Assembly (NCBI RefSeq): GCF_006717045.1
Contig: NZ_VFPH01000002.1
Location: 1,116,001 to 1,180,000, forward strand
Reading direction: 5' to 3'
From: Pseudonocardia cypriaca
Lineage (GTDB): Bacteria; Actinomycetota; Actinomycetes; Mycobacteriales; Pseudonocardiaceae
Length of the DNA: 64,000 nt
The notes beneath the pieces were generated by a model. That model was given only the letters and a program-made list of their open reading frames with translations, had not been told where the DNA came from and made no database searches. Shown here piece by piece: positions 16,180 to 25,063 of the stretch (its first letter is position 1; the number at the start of each line of letters is the position of its first letter). Position numbers and translations under genes: made by a program.

Positions 16180-16920
16180 TCAGATAGCGGTGGTGCCGCC
16201 GTCGGTGACCAGTTCCAGGCCGTTGACGTAGCTGGAGTCGTCGGAGGCGAGGAACAGGGCGACGGTGGCGATTTCTTCGGGGCGACCCATCTTTCCGCGA
16301 GGGATGAGGGACTCGAATGCTGCCCTGGTTGCCTCGTCGAACAGTTCTTCCTGTTTGGCGGTGGCGACCTGGCCGGGGGTCAGGACGTTGACCCGGATCT
16401 TGCGGTCGCGCAGTTCGTTGAGCCAGACGCGGGCCCAGGCCTGCTGGACGGCTTTGCTTCCCGCGTAAAGACTCCAGCCGGGGAAGGCGCCGAGGGAGGC
16501 GTTGGATCCGGTCATGAAGATCGAGCCGCTGTCGTTGATCAGCGGCAGTGCCTTCTGCACGGTGAACAGCGTGCCGCGCGCGTTGAGCCAGAAGGCGCGG
16601 TGGAACTGTTCCTCGGTGATCTCGCCGAGGACGGCGGGTTCGCCCATCCCGGCGCTGGCCCACAGCACGTCGATCGAGCCCTTTTCCCGCTCGACGGTGT
16701 CGTACAAGCGGTCCAGGTCGTCCAGTTCGGCCGCGTCACCCTGGACGGCGGTGACGTTGCGGCCGATCAGCTCGACGGCGTCGTCCAGTGCTTCCTGCCG
16801 CCGGGCCTGGATGAAGACGTGCGCTCCTTCCTCGACGAACAGTTTGGCGCCGGCCAGTGCCATGCCGGTGGATCCGCCGGTGATCACCGCTACCTTGCCA
16901 TCGAGTTTTCCCACGGTCAC
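16180..16920 (-). CDS. SDR family oxidoreductase
   Basis: This classical short-chain dehydrogenase has 246 residues. It shows VAVITGGSTGMALA for the cofactor (the usual GIG reads GMA here), the NAG-equivalent WASAGMGE, the catalytic Ser in MTGSNAS and the YAGSK pair. C-terminal SYVNGLELVTDGG is the FabG-like oligomerisation tail. GTG at 16920 is the likely start. The gene lies between a fragment of an epimerase-like gene and the F420-reductase-like gene. Confidence 0.85.
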   Translation of the reverse strand: MTVGKLDGKVAVITGGSTGMALAGAKLFVEEGAHVFIQARRQEALDDAVELIGRNVTAVQGDAAELDDLDRLYDTVEREKGSIDVLWASAGMGEPAVLGEITEEQFHRAFWLNARGTLFTVQKALPLINDSGSIFMTGSNASLGAFPGWSLYAGSKAVQQAWARVWLNELRDRKIRVNVLTPGQVATAKQEELFDEATRAAFESLIPRGKMGRPEEIATVALFLASDDSSYVNGLELVTDGGTTAI

Positions 16921-16978
16921 TCCGTTGAATTGATGAGTATCCGAAACAGTTCGGTGCTAGCGATTCGGGTCCCTGCCG

Positions 16979-17083
16979 TCAGCCGGCGGAGAAGTAGTGG
17001 CCGTTGTCCAGATCGGCGAGCAGGCCGGGCCGAGCGGGTTCCCAGCCGAGGGTCCGGGGGTAGGTGGAGGGGCTGTTCTTCTC
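16979..17083 (-). pseudogene. C-terminal remnant of an NAD-dependent epimerase/SDR-like gene
   Basis: On the minus strand this non-annotated stretch encodes TYPRTLGWEPARPGLLADL followed by NGHYFSAG and a stop. The pattern (LGWEP, then LL.DL..GHYF) is the familiar tail of extended-SDR epimerase/reductase proteins. No start codon or Rossmann domain remains upstream, because the truncated F420-reductase-like gene ends at 17138. Confidence 0.5.
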
Positions 17084-17137
17084 GTGCCGTAGATCGACTG
17101 ACGGGACGGCACGCGAGAAGTGGCGGTGCGGGTGCGC

Positions 17138-17455
17138 TCAGCCGGGAAGGTTGATACCGAGAGAGAAGTTGAAGTTCCCCACGCCATTGCGGGCCAGGCT
17201 GATCATCAGCACGCCTGCCCCTTCCAGCCAGCGCGCCACCTCCAGGCCGCCGGCATCCAGCGGGCGCAGCCCGAGGCTCTCGATGAACGCCGACACGCTC
17301 GCCTTGGCCCGCGCGTCGTCGCCGAACGCGGCGGCCAATTCCCTGGCTTTGGACTGGTCGCGGCCGATGATCTCGACGGCGTTGCCGCCGGCGAGCGCCC
17401 GGTCGGCCAGGGCGCCGGCCATGTTCCCCAGGCCGATGATACTGATGCTACTCAT
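17138..17455 (-). CDS. Internally deleted NADPH-dependent F420 reductase-like protein
   Basis: The 105-residue product aligns at both ends with the 207-residue protein encoded at 15499-16122. Its N-terminal SSISIIGLGNMAGALADRAL and its C-terminal SAFIESLGLRPLDAGGLEVA match, but about 100 central residues are missing in frame. It keeps the NADP-binding loop and loses most of the catalytic core. It is either a decaying paralogue or a mini-protein. ATG at 17455 has GGAAAG upstream and faces the divergent LysR gene. Confidence 0.65.
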   Translation of the reverse strand: MSSISIIGLGNMAGALADRALAGGNAVEIIGRDQSKARELAAAFGDDARAKASVSAFIESLGLRPLDAGGLEVARWLEGAGVLMISLARNGVGNFNFSLGINLPG

Positions 17456-17642
17456 GGTGCGCCTGCTTTCCGGAGTCAGATAGAACAGCATGCCCACCCC
17501 GTCGCTGTTGACGGTTGCGCCCTCAACGCCGTCGAATGACGCGATGGACGCGGCTCAATTCCTGATGTGCTCAACCGAATTCGCTCGGGCCCCATTGACG
17601 ATGCCATTGACTTGGGTGGGTGTCCAAGACTTCTTTCAGCCG

Positions 17643-17667
17643 TGGTGATACCCTGGAGGCATCACCA
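17643..17667. promoter_or_regulatory. Candidate LysR-type operator
   Basis: TGGTGAT and ATCACCA are perfect 7-base inverted arms separated by 11 bases, the T-N11-A layout of LysR boxes. The dyad ends 14 bases before the LysR start and would suit autoregulation and control of the divergent redox genes. Confidence 0.5.
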
Positions 17668-17681
17668 GGTCGGGAGGTTCC

Positions 17682-18587
17682 ATGGATCTGGACCTGCGCA
17701 AGCTGCGCTACTTCCTCGCGGTCGCCGAGAGGCTGCACTTCGGCCGCGCCGCTGAAGAGCTGCATATCGCGCAGCCGGTGCTCAGTCGGCAGATCCGCGC
17801 GCTGGAACAGGATCTCGGCGCCTCGCTGTTCACCAGGGATCGCCACGGCGTGGCGCTGACCGACGCCGGCCGACAACTGCTGGCCGACGCCGGTCCGCTG
17901 CTCGCCTCCGCGCACGCGGTCCGCCGCCGGGTGACCGTGGCCGCCCGCGGCAGCCGGCGGCTGGCGGTCGGCTTCCGGACCGGTATCCCGGTCATTCCGG
18001 CGGCCCGGGCGTTCGAGGCCCGACATCCGGACGTGGTCTTGGACGTGCAGCGGATCGAATGGGACGACCAGGCCCCGATGCTGCTCGACGGCCGCATCGA
18101 CGTCGGCTTCGTGCGGCTGCCCATCGACGAGACCGGCCTGCGCGTGACCCCGCTGTACACCGAGCCGCTCATGGTGGTGCTGCCCGCAGGCCACCGGCTG
18201 GCCGGCAAGGAGGAGGTCACCGAGGCCGACCTGGCCGGTGAGCCGCTGGTCTGGCATGCCGACCAGAGCACGCAGCCCACCAGGCGTCCGCACCCCGACT
18301 CCGGGCTCCGGGTGCGCGGCGTGGAGGAGAAGCTCGAGCACGTCGCGGCCGGCCGGGGCATCTCGTTCGTGGGCCGTTCGGAGACGGTGTTCTACTCACG
18401 TCCGGACATCAGCTACGTACCCATCCCGGAACTCGCGCCCGACCAGGTGTGCCTCGCGATGGCGGCATCGCGCAACTCGCCGCTGGCCGACGACTTCTTC
18501 ACGGCGGCGCAAGCGACGGCCGAGATCACGGCAGAATGTGGGAACTACGAGGCTTATTCAGGCGGTCGCGGAACTGTAGGGCGATAA
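17682..18587 (+). CDS. LysR family transcriptional regulator
   Basis: The 301-residue regulator has a typical HTH (LRYFLAVAERLHFGRAAEEL, then VLSRQIRALEQDLG) and the periplasmic-binding-like effector domain (LAVGFRTGIPVIPAARAF onwards). GGGAGG lies six bases before ATG 17682. The last 15-20 residues (after about 18525) are read through sequence that on the other strand encodes a transposase tail, so the native C-terminus appears replaced. The domain core is intact, so function may persist. The likely targets are the divergent F420-reductase-like and SDR genes. Confidence 0.85.
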   Translation: MDLDLRKLRYFLAVAERLHFGRAAEELHIAQPVLSRQIRALEQDLGASLFTRDRHGVALTDAGRQLLADAGPLLASAHAVRRRVTVAARGSRRLAVGFRTGIPVIPAARAFEARHPDVVLDVQRIEWDDQAPMLLDGRIDVGFVRLPIDETGLRVTPLYTEPLMVVLPAGHRLAGKEEVTEADLAGEPLVWHADQSTQPTRRPHPDSGLRVRGVEEKLEHVAAGRGISFVGRSETVFYSRPDISYVPIPELAPDQVCLAMAASRNSPLADDFFTAAQATAEITAECGNYEAYSGGRGTVGR

Positions 18588-18714
18588 CGGTCGAGATGGT
18601 CTCCTGGAAAGTCTTGAGCGGTCGACGGTAGTCGGTGTGCATGACGCGCCAGGTCTTGAAGTCGGCGATTGTTCGGTGCCGAGCGACCGGGGGCCACTGG
18701 AAGGGGTCTCGCAC
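18526..18714 (-). pseudogene. Transposase C-terminal remnant (IS5-group-like)
   Basis: The minus strand encodes ARHRTIADFKTWRVMHTDYR, then RPLKTFQETISTVIALQF and a short tail. This matches the C-terminal pattern (K.WR.LHTDYRRPL.TF..TI..V.AL.F) of actinobacterial DDE transposases. No DDE catalytic core remains. The relic overlaps the 3' end of the LysR gene. Confidence 0.6.
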
Positions 18715-18722
18715 CTCCGACG

Positions 18723-19640
18723 TCAGGACAGCGGCACGACGGCCGGACCGCCGACGATCCGGCCGGTGAGCGACCCGAGCTGCTCGACCTCCACCGTCAC
18801 CACGTCACCGGGCCGCAGCCAGGGGTAGCGCTGCGATCCGTGCAGGCCGGAGAGCTCCAGGAGGCACCCGGTGCCGACCGTGCCGCTGCCGATGACGTCG
18901 CCGGGGCGCAGCTCGGTGCCGCGGGAGGCGTAGGCCAGCATCTGCCCGAACGACCAGTGGATGTCGGCCCAGCTGCCGCCGCCGATGTCGCGCCCGTTCA
19001 CCGAGCCCCGCATCGCGAGCCGGTAGCCCTTGCCGCTGCGGTGGGGCTCCAGCTCGTCCGGGGTGACGAGGACGGGGCCGATGCTGGTGGCGCCGTCCTT
19101 GCCCTTGGCCGGGCCGAGCCCGACGGTCGACTCGCGCGCCTGCACGTCCCGCGCCGACCAGTCGCAGAAGATCGTGTAGCCGGCGATGTGCTGCTCGGCC
19201 TCGGCCGGGGTGAGGTCGCTCCCGGCGCGGCCGACGACGGCGGCCACCTCCACCTCGTAGTCGAACGCCTCACAGCCGGGGGAGATCGGGACCTCGTCGT
19301 CGGGTCCGAGGATCGCTGCCGGGTTGGAGAAGTAGAAGACGGGCTGCTCGAACCACACCGGCGGCACGTCGTCGCGGCCCAGCGCGCGCCGCGCGTTGCG
19401 CAGGTGCTCCTCGAAGGACAGGAAGTCGCGCACCGAAGGCGGCCGTGGGATCGGCGCGGCGAGCCGCACATCGGCGAGGTCGACCACCTCGACCGGGCGG
19501 GCGGTCGCGCGCTCGGCGGCGGCCGCGAGGCCCGACTCGATCAGGCCGAGCAGGGTTCCGTCCAGCCCGTGGACCCGCCCGTCCTGCAGCAGTCCGGGGC
19601 GTTCGGTGCCGTCCGCGGAGCGGTAGGTGACCCAGCGCAT
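18723..19640 (-). CDS. Fumarylacetoacetate hydrolase (FAH) family protein
   Basis: The 305-residue protein has the FAH-family metal site EVEVAAVVGR, with CDWSARDVQARE following, and a C-terminal GDVIGSGTVGTGCLLEL. Such enzymes hydrolyse C-C bonds in beta-diketo acids or act as 2-hydroxyhepta-diene-dioate isomerases or acylpyruvases in aromatic catabolism. The ATG at 19640 overlaps the MBL-fold stop by one base (TGATG). Together the two genes suggest hydrolytic steps of one degradation route. Confidence 0.85.
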   Translation of the reverse strand: MRWVTYRSADGTERPGLLQDGRVHGLDGTLLGLIESGLAAAAERATARPVEVVDLADVRLAAPIPRPPSVRDFLSFEEHLRNARRALGRDDVPPVWFEQPVFYFSNPAAILGPDDEVPISPGCEAFDYEVEVAAVVGRAGSDLTPAEAEQHIAGYTIFCDWSARDVQARESTVGLGPAKGKDGATSIGPVLVTPDELEPHRSGKGYRLAMRGSVNGRDIGGGSWADIHWSFGQMLAYASRGTELRPGDVIGSGTVGTGCLLELSGLHGSQRYPWLRPGDVVTVEVEQLGSLTGRIVGGPAVVPLS

Positions 19641-20554
19641 CAGGCGAAGCACCCGAGCGGGCCGCCGTGGAAGGCGACCATGTCCGGCCAGACGACCTCG
19701 AGCGGGATCCGGGTGCCGAGCGGGTGCCCGTCCAGCTCGTTGTAGGCGCGGTGGAGGTTCCCGACGAACCGCTCGCTCTCCTGCCACGCGGCGAACCGGT
19801 TGTCCTTCTCCGCGACGGCCGCCTCCATCGGCGTGTGCCCGGCCGCGTGGTGCTCGCGGGCCACGGCGTCGACGAAAGCCGCGTACTCGGCGAGGTCGTC
19901 GAGCAGCGCGGGGATCTCCGCGCCGCGCCGCACCGGCCCGTGCCCGGGCACGAGGATCTCCGGTTCCAGCTCCCGGATCCGCGCCAGCGCACGTGGGTAG
20001 CCGGCGAGGCTCCCCTCGACGAGGAACGGCTGGCCGCCCGCGAACGCGAGGTCACCCGCGAACAGCACGCGCTCCTGCGGCAGCCAGACCAGCACGTCAC
20101 TGCGGGTGTGGGCCGGGCCGACGTGGATCAGCTCCACCGGGCGGTCGCCGAGGTGCAGCGTCATCGCGTCGGTGAACGTGACGTCCGGTGGCCGGACCTC
20201 CAGGTGGCCGTAGTCGGGCCCGGTGAGCACGTGTGCCGCGATCAGCCCGGCGGCGAGCACGTCCTCGCGGCAGGTGACGTGGCCGATGATCGGGGTCTGC
20301 GGCGGCACGAGCCAGTTGCCGAAGGTGTGGTCGCCGTGGTGGTGGGTGTTGACCAGTGCCCGGGGCCGTCCCGGGCAGACGTCGGCGACGGCGGCGAGCA
20401 GGGCCCGGTTGCGCGCCTCGGTGGACGTCGTGTCCACCATCAGGTGCCCCGAGTCCCCGGCGACCGCGCCGGTGTTGTTGATCATCCAGCTGCCGTTCGG
20501 CTGGATGTAGGCGAACACGCCGGGAACGATCTCGACCAGCTCGGGCGGGGGCAT
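19640..20554 (-). CDS. MBL-fold metallo-hydrolase
   Basis: The 304-residue metallo-beta-lactamase-fold protein has the zinc motif NTHHHGDHT near residue 70, then VGPAHTRSD, LFAGDLAF and the late His in LVPGHGPV. It is a hydrolase of the quinoprotein-relay/lactonase-like class and cytosolic, since no signal peptide is seen. ATG at 20554 is the likely start; GTG three codons upstream is possible. It is divergent from the Gfo/Idh/MocA gene. Confidence 0.8.
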   Translation of the reverse strand: MPPPELVEIVPGVFAYIQPNGSWMINNTGAVAGDSGHLMVDTTSTEARNRALLAAVADVCPGRPRALVNTHHHGDHTFGNWLVPPQTPIIGHVTCREDVLAAGLIAAHVLTGPDYGHLEVRPPDVTFTDAMTLHLGDRPVELIHVGPAHTRSDVLVWLPQERVLFAGDLAFAGGQPFLVEGSLAGYPRALARIRELEPEILVPGHGPVRRGAEIPALLDDLAEYAAFVDAVAREHHAAGHTPMEAAVAEKDNRFAAWQESERFVGNLHRAYNELDGHPLGTRIPLEVVWPDMVAFHGGPLGCFA

Positions 20555-20626
20555 CGTGGTCACGCCCGAAGCCTGCCACGAGCGAGCGCGCGTACCGTGC
20601 CTGTAACCGCTTTCCGAAGGAGGATC

Positions 20627-21781
20627 ATGACCCCGCGTGTCGCGCTGCTCGGCCTGCACGGATTCGGGCGGGTGCACCTCGACGGGCTGCTGCGCCTCGC
20701 CGCCACCGGCGCGGTGCGGGTGGCGGGGCTCGCCGACCCGCGGCCACCCGAGCCCGATGCCCTCGACCGGGTACGGGCCCTCCCCGGCGGCGCGGACGTG
20801 CCGGTGCTCGCCGACGCGGCCGCGCTGCTCGAACAGGTCCGGCCGGACGTCACGATCGTCTCCACCCCGATCCACACGCACCTGCCGCTCGCCCGGCTCG
20901 CACTGGCCGCCGGGTCGCACCTGTTCCTGGAGAAGCCGCCCACGGCCTCGATGGAGCAGTTCCGCGGCCTGTCCGCCGAGGTCGCCGCGGCGGGGCGGGT
21001 GTGCCAGGTCGGGTTCCAGTCCTTCGGCTCGCACGCCCTCGCACACGCGGCCCGGCTCGCCGCCGACGGTGCCATCGGACGGGTGCGCGGGATCGGGGTG
21101 CACGGCGCGTGGGTGCGGGAGCGGTCCTACTTCACCAGGGCGGCCTGGGCCGGCCGCATGGAGCTGGACGGCGTGCCCGTCACCGACGGCGCGCTCACCA
21201 ACGCGTTCGCCCACGCCACCGCCTCGGCGCTGCGCGTGGCCGGTGTCACCGACGACGCCGACGTCGAGGTGGAGCTGGAGCGGTACCGCGTCGCCTCGCC
21301 GGAGAGCGACGACACCGCCGCGGCCCGGCTCACCGTGGACGGGGTACCGATCGTCGTGGCCGTCACCCTGTGCGCCACGGAGCACAGGCACCCGCTGATC
21401 GTCGTGCACGGCGAGCAGGGCCGGCTGGAGCTGGAGTACACCACCGACACGCTCACCGGACGCACCGCCGACGGCGCCGCGGTCACCGGGCCGCCCGGCC
21501 GCGCCGCGCTGCTGGACAACCTCGTGGCCCACCTCGCCGACCCGGCCGTACCGCTCCTCGCCCCGCTCGCGTCGTGCGCGCCGTTCATGCACCTGCTGGA
21601 GGCCGTCCGGCGCGACGGCCCGGCCCGGCCACTCCCCCCGTCCGCCGTGACCGAGGTCGACGGCCGCCCGGTGGTCATCGGCGCGGACGAGACGATGCGG
21701 CGGTGCGCGGAGGAACTGGCTCTCTTCTCGGAGCTCGGACCGGCGCGAGGCGGCCGGGTTCCGGTCACAGGCGGGCGATGA
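20627..21781 (+). CDS. Gfo/Idh/MocA family oxidoreductase
   Basis: The 384-residue protein has an N-terminal Rossmann domain (VALLGLHGFGRVHLDGLL) and the conserved EKPPTAS segment, where Lys contacts the cofactor, as in EKP motifs. The C-terminal alpha/beta domain follows, with NAFAHATASAL. It is an NAD(P)-dependent dehydrogenase or isomerase acting on a sugar-like or cyclic polyol. GAAGGAGG precedes ATG 20627. The 3' end overlaps the convergent LLM gene by 17 bases. Confidence 0.85.
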   Translation: MTPRVALLGLHGFGRVHLDGLLRLAATGAVRVAGLADPRPPEPDALDRVRALPGGADVPVLADAAALLEQVRPDVTIVSTPIHTHLPLARLALAAGSHLFLEKPPTASMEQFRGLSAEVAAAGRVCQVGFQSFGSHALAHAARLAADGAIGRVRGIGVHGAWVRERSYFTRAAWAGRMELDGVPVTDGALTNAFAHATASALRVAGVTDDADVEVELERYRVASPESDDTAAARLTVDGVPIVVAVTLCATEHRHPLIVVHGEQGRLELEYTTDTLTGRTADGAAVTGPPGRAALLDNLVAHLADPAVPLLAPLASCAPFMHLLEAVRRDGPARPLPPSAVTEVDGRPVVIGADETMRRCAEELALFSELGPARGGRVPVTGGR

Positions 21782-22592
21782 TCGTCTCGCCGACGGTGTC
21801 GATCAGGTCGTCGATCTCCGTTCCGTCCATCGTGGATGGTTGGACGACGAGACGGTGGACGCCCGCGTCGGCGTAGCGGCGAACCTGGTCGAGGTCGATG
21901 GGTCCGGGCGGCGTGATGCTCACCTCGACTTCGCCGAGCGCGGCCGGGCGCGGGCCGGCAGCACCGATCGCGGCGATCGACTCGGCAGCCTGTTCCGGGG
22001 TGAGCTCCCAGCCGTACCACCCGTTCCCGGAGCGGGCGACGCGCCGGAAGGTGGCCGCGGACTGGCCCCCGATGATGATCGGCGGATGCGGGCGCTGGAT
22101 CGGTTGCGGGCGTTGGAGAACGCCGTCGAAAGACACGAACCGGCCGGCGAAGCTCGGCGTCGGGGCGTCCCAGAGCGCGTGCATGGCAGCGAGGTACTCG
22201 TCGGTGCGGGCGGCCCGGTCGGCCAGCGACGCGCCGAGCGCCGACAGCTCGGCCTCGACGTAACCGACACCGATGCCGACGGTGAGCCGGCCGCCGGAGA
22301 GCACGTCGATGGAGGCGAGCTGCTTGGCCAGCAGCACGGGTTGGCGCTGAGGCAGCACGATCACGCCGACGCCGAGACCGATCCGGGTGGTCAGGGCAGC
22401 GAGATGGGCGAGCGCCACAACGGCTTCGATGCGTGGCTGCTCGGGCGGGTCGGATCCCCCGGCCGGCAACGCGATGTGATCGCCGACCCACAACGCCTCG
22501 AACCCCAGCTCCTCGGCCCGGCGCGCCCGCCTGGCCATTACGGCCGGCTCGGCACTGCTCCCCCGGTGCAACCCGTACAGCGCGATCTGCAT
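21765..22592 (-). CDS. LLM class F420-dependent oxidoreductase
   Basis: The 275-residue protein is a luciferase-like TIM barrel, with ALWVGDHIALP near residue 33, LGVGVIVLPQRQPVLLAKQLA and GIGVGYVEAELSALG, the pattern of actinobacterial F420-dependent oxidoreductases. A C-terminal PIIIGGQSAATFRRVA fits the same family. The substrate is unknown. ATG at 22592 starts the barrel directly; an ATG 12 codons upstream has GAAAGG but poor spacing. It overlaps the convergent Gfo/Idh/MocA gene end. Confidence 0.8.
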   Translation of the reverse strand: MQIALYGLHRGSSAEPAVMARRARRAEELGFEALWVGDHIALPAGGSDPPEQPRIEAVVALAHLAALTTRIGLGVGVIVLPQRQPVLLAKQLASIDVLSGGRLTVGIGVGYVEAELSALGASLADRAARTDEYLAAMHALWDAPTPSFAGRFVSFDGVLQRPQPIQRPHPPIIIGGQSAATFRRVARSGNGWYGWELTPEQAAESIAAIGAAGPRPAALGEVEVSITPPGPIDLDQVRRYADAGVHRLVVQPSTMDGTEIDDLIDTVGETIIARL

Positions 22593-22657
22593 GATCCGAT
22601 CCAACACCGCTGCAGGACGGTTCTGCATGACCTTTCGTCGAACGCAGGCGTCGCTCC

Positions 22658-23587
22658 CTATCGCGATGGCGCCGCTGCGCGGTCGAGGCGGATGCGCACG
22701 GCCACGGTCGCGCAGAGGATCACGGCGAGGCCGCCGAGAACGGTCGGCAGGGTCAGTTGCTCCCCCAGGAGCAGGGCCGCCCACATGATCGTGAGAACGG
22801 GCTGCACCAGCTGCACCTGGCTGACCTGCGCCATCGGCCCGATGGCCAGGCCGCGGTACCAGGCGAAGAAGCCGAGGAACATGCTCACCACCGCGAGGTA
22901 GGCGAACGCCGCCCACTCCACCGGCGTCGCGGACGGCGGCTGCCGGAACATCGAGGCGGCCGCGAGCGCGGTCATCACCGGGGCGGACAGCACGAGGGCC
23001 CAGGACACGGTCTGCCAGGAGCCGAGCTCGCGGGCGAGCAGGCCACCCTCGGCGTAGCCGATCGCGGCGGCGACGACGGCGCCGAACAGCAGCAGGTCCT
23101 CGACGTGGAGCTGCCCGAACCCGCCACCCTGCAGCGACGCGAACGCCAGCGCGGCGAGGGCGCCCACCGCGGCCATCACCCAGAACAGCAGGGGCAGGCG
23201 TTCCCTGGCCCGCAGGACCGCGGCGACGGCGGTCACGGCCGGGAGTAGCGCGATCACCACGGCGCCGTGGCTCGCCGGGACCGTCGTCAGCGCGTACGAG
23301 GTCAGCAACGGGAATCCGGCGACGACGCCGCCGGCCACCACCGCCAGCCGCACCCACTGACCACCCACCGGGAGGCGCTGCCGGGTGAGGGCGAGCGCGG
23401 CAGCGGCCAGCAGCGACGCGACGACCGCGCGTCCGGCGCCGATGAGGAGCGGCGACAGCCCGGCGACGGCGACGCGGGTGAACGGCACCGTCAACGAGAA
23501 CGACGCCACGCCGAGCAGGCCCCACCAGAGTCCCGCGCGCGATAACGCAGCTGGCCGCGGATGAGTAACGCTACTGTCTAGTGACAT
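22658..23587 (-). CDS. EamA/DMT family transporter
   Basis: The 309-residue protein has about ten predicted membrane helices in two EamA repeats, each ending in the typical SYALTTVPASHGAVVIALLPAV and QVQLVQPVLTIMWAALLLGE regions. It probably exports an amino acid or small metabolite. Its start codon shares two bases with the start codon of the divergent MocR regulator, so both mRNAs are likely leaderless and controlled from one site. Confidence 0.85.
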   Translation of the reverse strand: MSLDSSVTHPRPAALSRAGLWWGLLGVASFSLTVPFTRVAVAGLSPLLIGAGRAVVASLLAAAALALTRQRLPVGGQWVRLAVVAGGVVAGFPLLTSYALTTVPASHGAVVIALLPAVTAVAAVLRARERLPLLFWVMAAVGALAALAFASLQGGGFGQLHVEDLLLFGAVVAAAIGYAEGGLLARELGSWQTVSWALVLSAPVMTALAAASMFRQPPSATPVEWAAFAYLAVVSMFLGFFAWYRGLAIGPMAQVSQVQLVQPVLTIMWAALLLGEQLTLPTVLGGLAVILCATVAVRIRLDRAAAPSR

Positions 23588-24998
23588 GTCCGACGATAGC
23601 AGTTCCCGGATCGTGGCCGGGCTCCGCGCGTGGATCGCACAGGCACCTCCGGGCGCGCAGGTGCCGTCCAACCGGGCGCTGATGGCGCAGTACGGCGCCG
23701 GCCCCGTCACCGTCCAGAAGGCGATGCGGACGCTCGGCGCGCTGGGGCTGGTCGAGAGCCGCCCCGGGGTGGGCACGTTCGTCCGCGCGGTGCGGACCGC
23801 CCGCGCGCTCGACTACGGCTGGCAGACCGCCGCACTCGGGGCGCCGCGGGCGCGGATACCCACCCTGTCGACGCCCCTGCGCAGCAGCTCGCCCGACATG
23901 ATCGGGCTGCACGCCGGCTACCCCGACCGCACGCTCCTCCCGGAGCGCCTGGTGCGGTCCGCGCTCACCCGGGCCGCCCGCGGCGCCGCCGCGCTGGCAC
24001 GTTCGGACGCGGCCGGGCTGCCGGAGCTGCGGGCCTGGTTCGCCACGGAGCTCGCCGAGGCCACCCCGGCCGGCGTCACCCCGCCCGCGGCGCGGGACGT
24101 CGTGATCGTCCCCGGCAGCCAGAGCGGGCTGAGCTCGATCTTCCGGGCCCTGGTGGGCTTCGGGCGGCCGGTCCTGCTGGAGTCCCCGACCTACTGGGGT
24201 GCCATCCTCGCCGCGGCGCAGGCCGGCGTGCGCGCCGTCCCCGTGCCCAGCGGGCCGGACGGCCCCGATCCGGCCGAGCTCGCTCGCGCGTTCGACGAGA
24301 CCGGAGCGCGGGTGCTCTACGCCCAGCCCAACTACGCCAACCCGACGGGCGCGCAGTGGTCCGGCGAGCGCGCCGAGCAGGTGCTCGACGTCGTCCGCTC
24401 CCGGGGCGCCTTCCTCGTGGAGGACGACTGGGCCCACGACTTCGGGATCGACACCACCGCGCACCCGCTCGCCACCCACGACGACGCCGGCCACGTGATC
24501 TACCTGCGCTCGCTGACCAAGAACGTGTCGCCGTCGGTGCGGGTCGCGGCGATCGTCACCCGGGGGCCCGCCCGCGACCGCATCCTCGCCGACCGCGGCG
24601 CCGAGTCGATGTACGTGAGCGACCTGCTCCAGACCGCCGCGCTCGACGTCGTCACCCAGCGCGGCTGGGTGACCCACCTGCGCAGCCTCGGCCAGCAGCT
24701 GCGGGCCCGGCGGGACCTGCTGATCGAGAGCCTCGCCGAGCACGTGCCCGACGCGCAGCTCGACCACGTACCCCGCGGCGGCCTGCACCTGTGGGCGCGC
24801 CTGCCCGACGGCACCGACCTCGACCGACTCCTCCGCGACTGCGAGACCGAGGGCGTGCTGATCGCACCGGGCACGGAGTCGTTCCCCGCCGAGCCCGCAG
24901 GCCCCTACGTCCGCCTCAACTACACCGGGCCCGCGCCCGAACGCTTCCCCGACGGCGCCCGGGTGATCGGGCGCGCCCTCGCCCGGCAGCTCGCTTGA
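23586..24998 (+). CDS. MocR/PdxR family regulator (GntR HTH fused to an aminotransferase-like domain)
   Basis: The 470-residue regulator has an N-terminal winged helix (SNRALMAQYGAGPVTVQKAM) and a class-I aminotransferase-like domain. The PLP Lys lies in SLTKNVSPSVR and is preceded by VEDDWAHDFG. Such regulators sense PLP or an amine. ATG 23586 overlaps the divergent EamA transporter start, so it most likely controls that exporter. A -10-like TACTGT at 23572-23577 would give a leaderless message. Confidence 0.85.
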   Translation: MSDDSSSRIVAGLRAWIAQAPPGAQVPSNRALMAQYGAGPVTVQKAMRTLGALGLVESRPGVGTFVRAVRTARALDYGWQTAALGAPRARIPTLSTPLRSSSPDMIGLHAGYPDRTLLPERLVRSALTRAARGAAALARSDAAGLPELRAWFATELAEATPAGVTPPAARDVVIVPGSQSGLSSIFRALVGFGRPVLLESPTYWGAILAAAQAGVRAVPVPSGPDGPDPAELARAFDETGARVLYAQPNYANPTGAQWSGERAEQVLDVVRSRGAFLVEDDWAHDFGIDTTAHPLATHDDAGHVIYLRSLTKNVSPSVRVAAIVTRGPARDRILADRGAESMYVSDLLQTAALDVVTQRGWVTHLRSLGQQLRARRDLLIESLAEHVPDAQLDHVPRGGLHLWARLPDGTDLDRLLRDCETEGVLIAPGTESFPAEPAGPYVRLNYTGPAPERFPDGARVIGRALARQLA

Positions 24999-24999
24999 C

Positions 25000-25044
25000 G
25001 CAACCAATGGATTGCCATACTCTGCTTGGCAACTGACCGGTTGC
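25000..25044. promoter_or_regulatory. Two GCAAC/GTTGC-type dyads upstream of DUF899
   Basis: GCAA-N8-TTGC (25000-25015) and GCAAC-N6-GTTGC (25029-25033 and 25040-25044) lie between the MocR stop and the DUF899 start. They look like tandem operator sites. The cognate regulator is not identified. Confidence 0.4.
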
Positions 25045-25063
25045 TATATGAGCGGGGTTCGAG

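Noticed and set aside
20600..20626. LacI-type operator GTAACCGCTTTC before the Gfo/Idh/MocA gene
   Set aside because: The symmetry is poor and no LacI gene is nearby.
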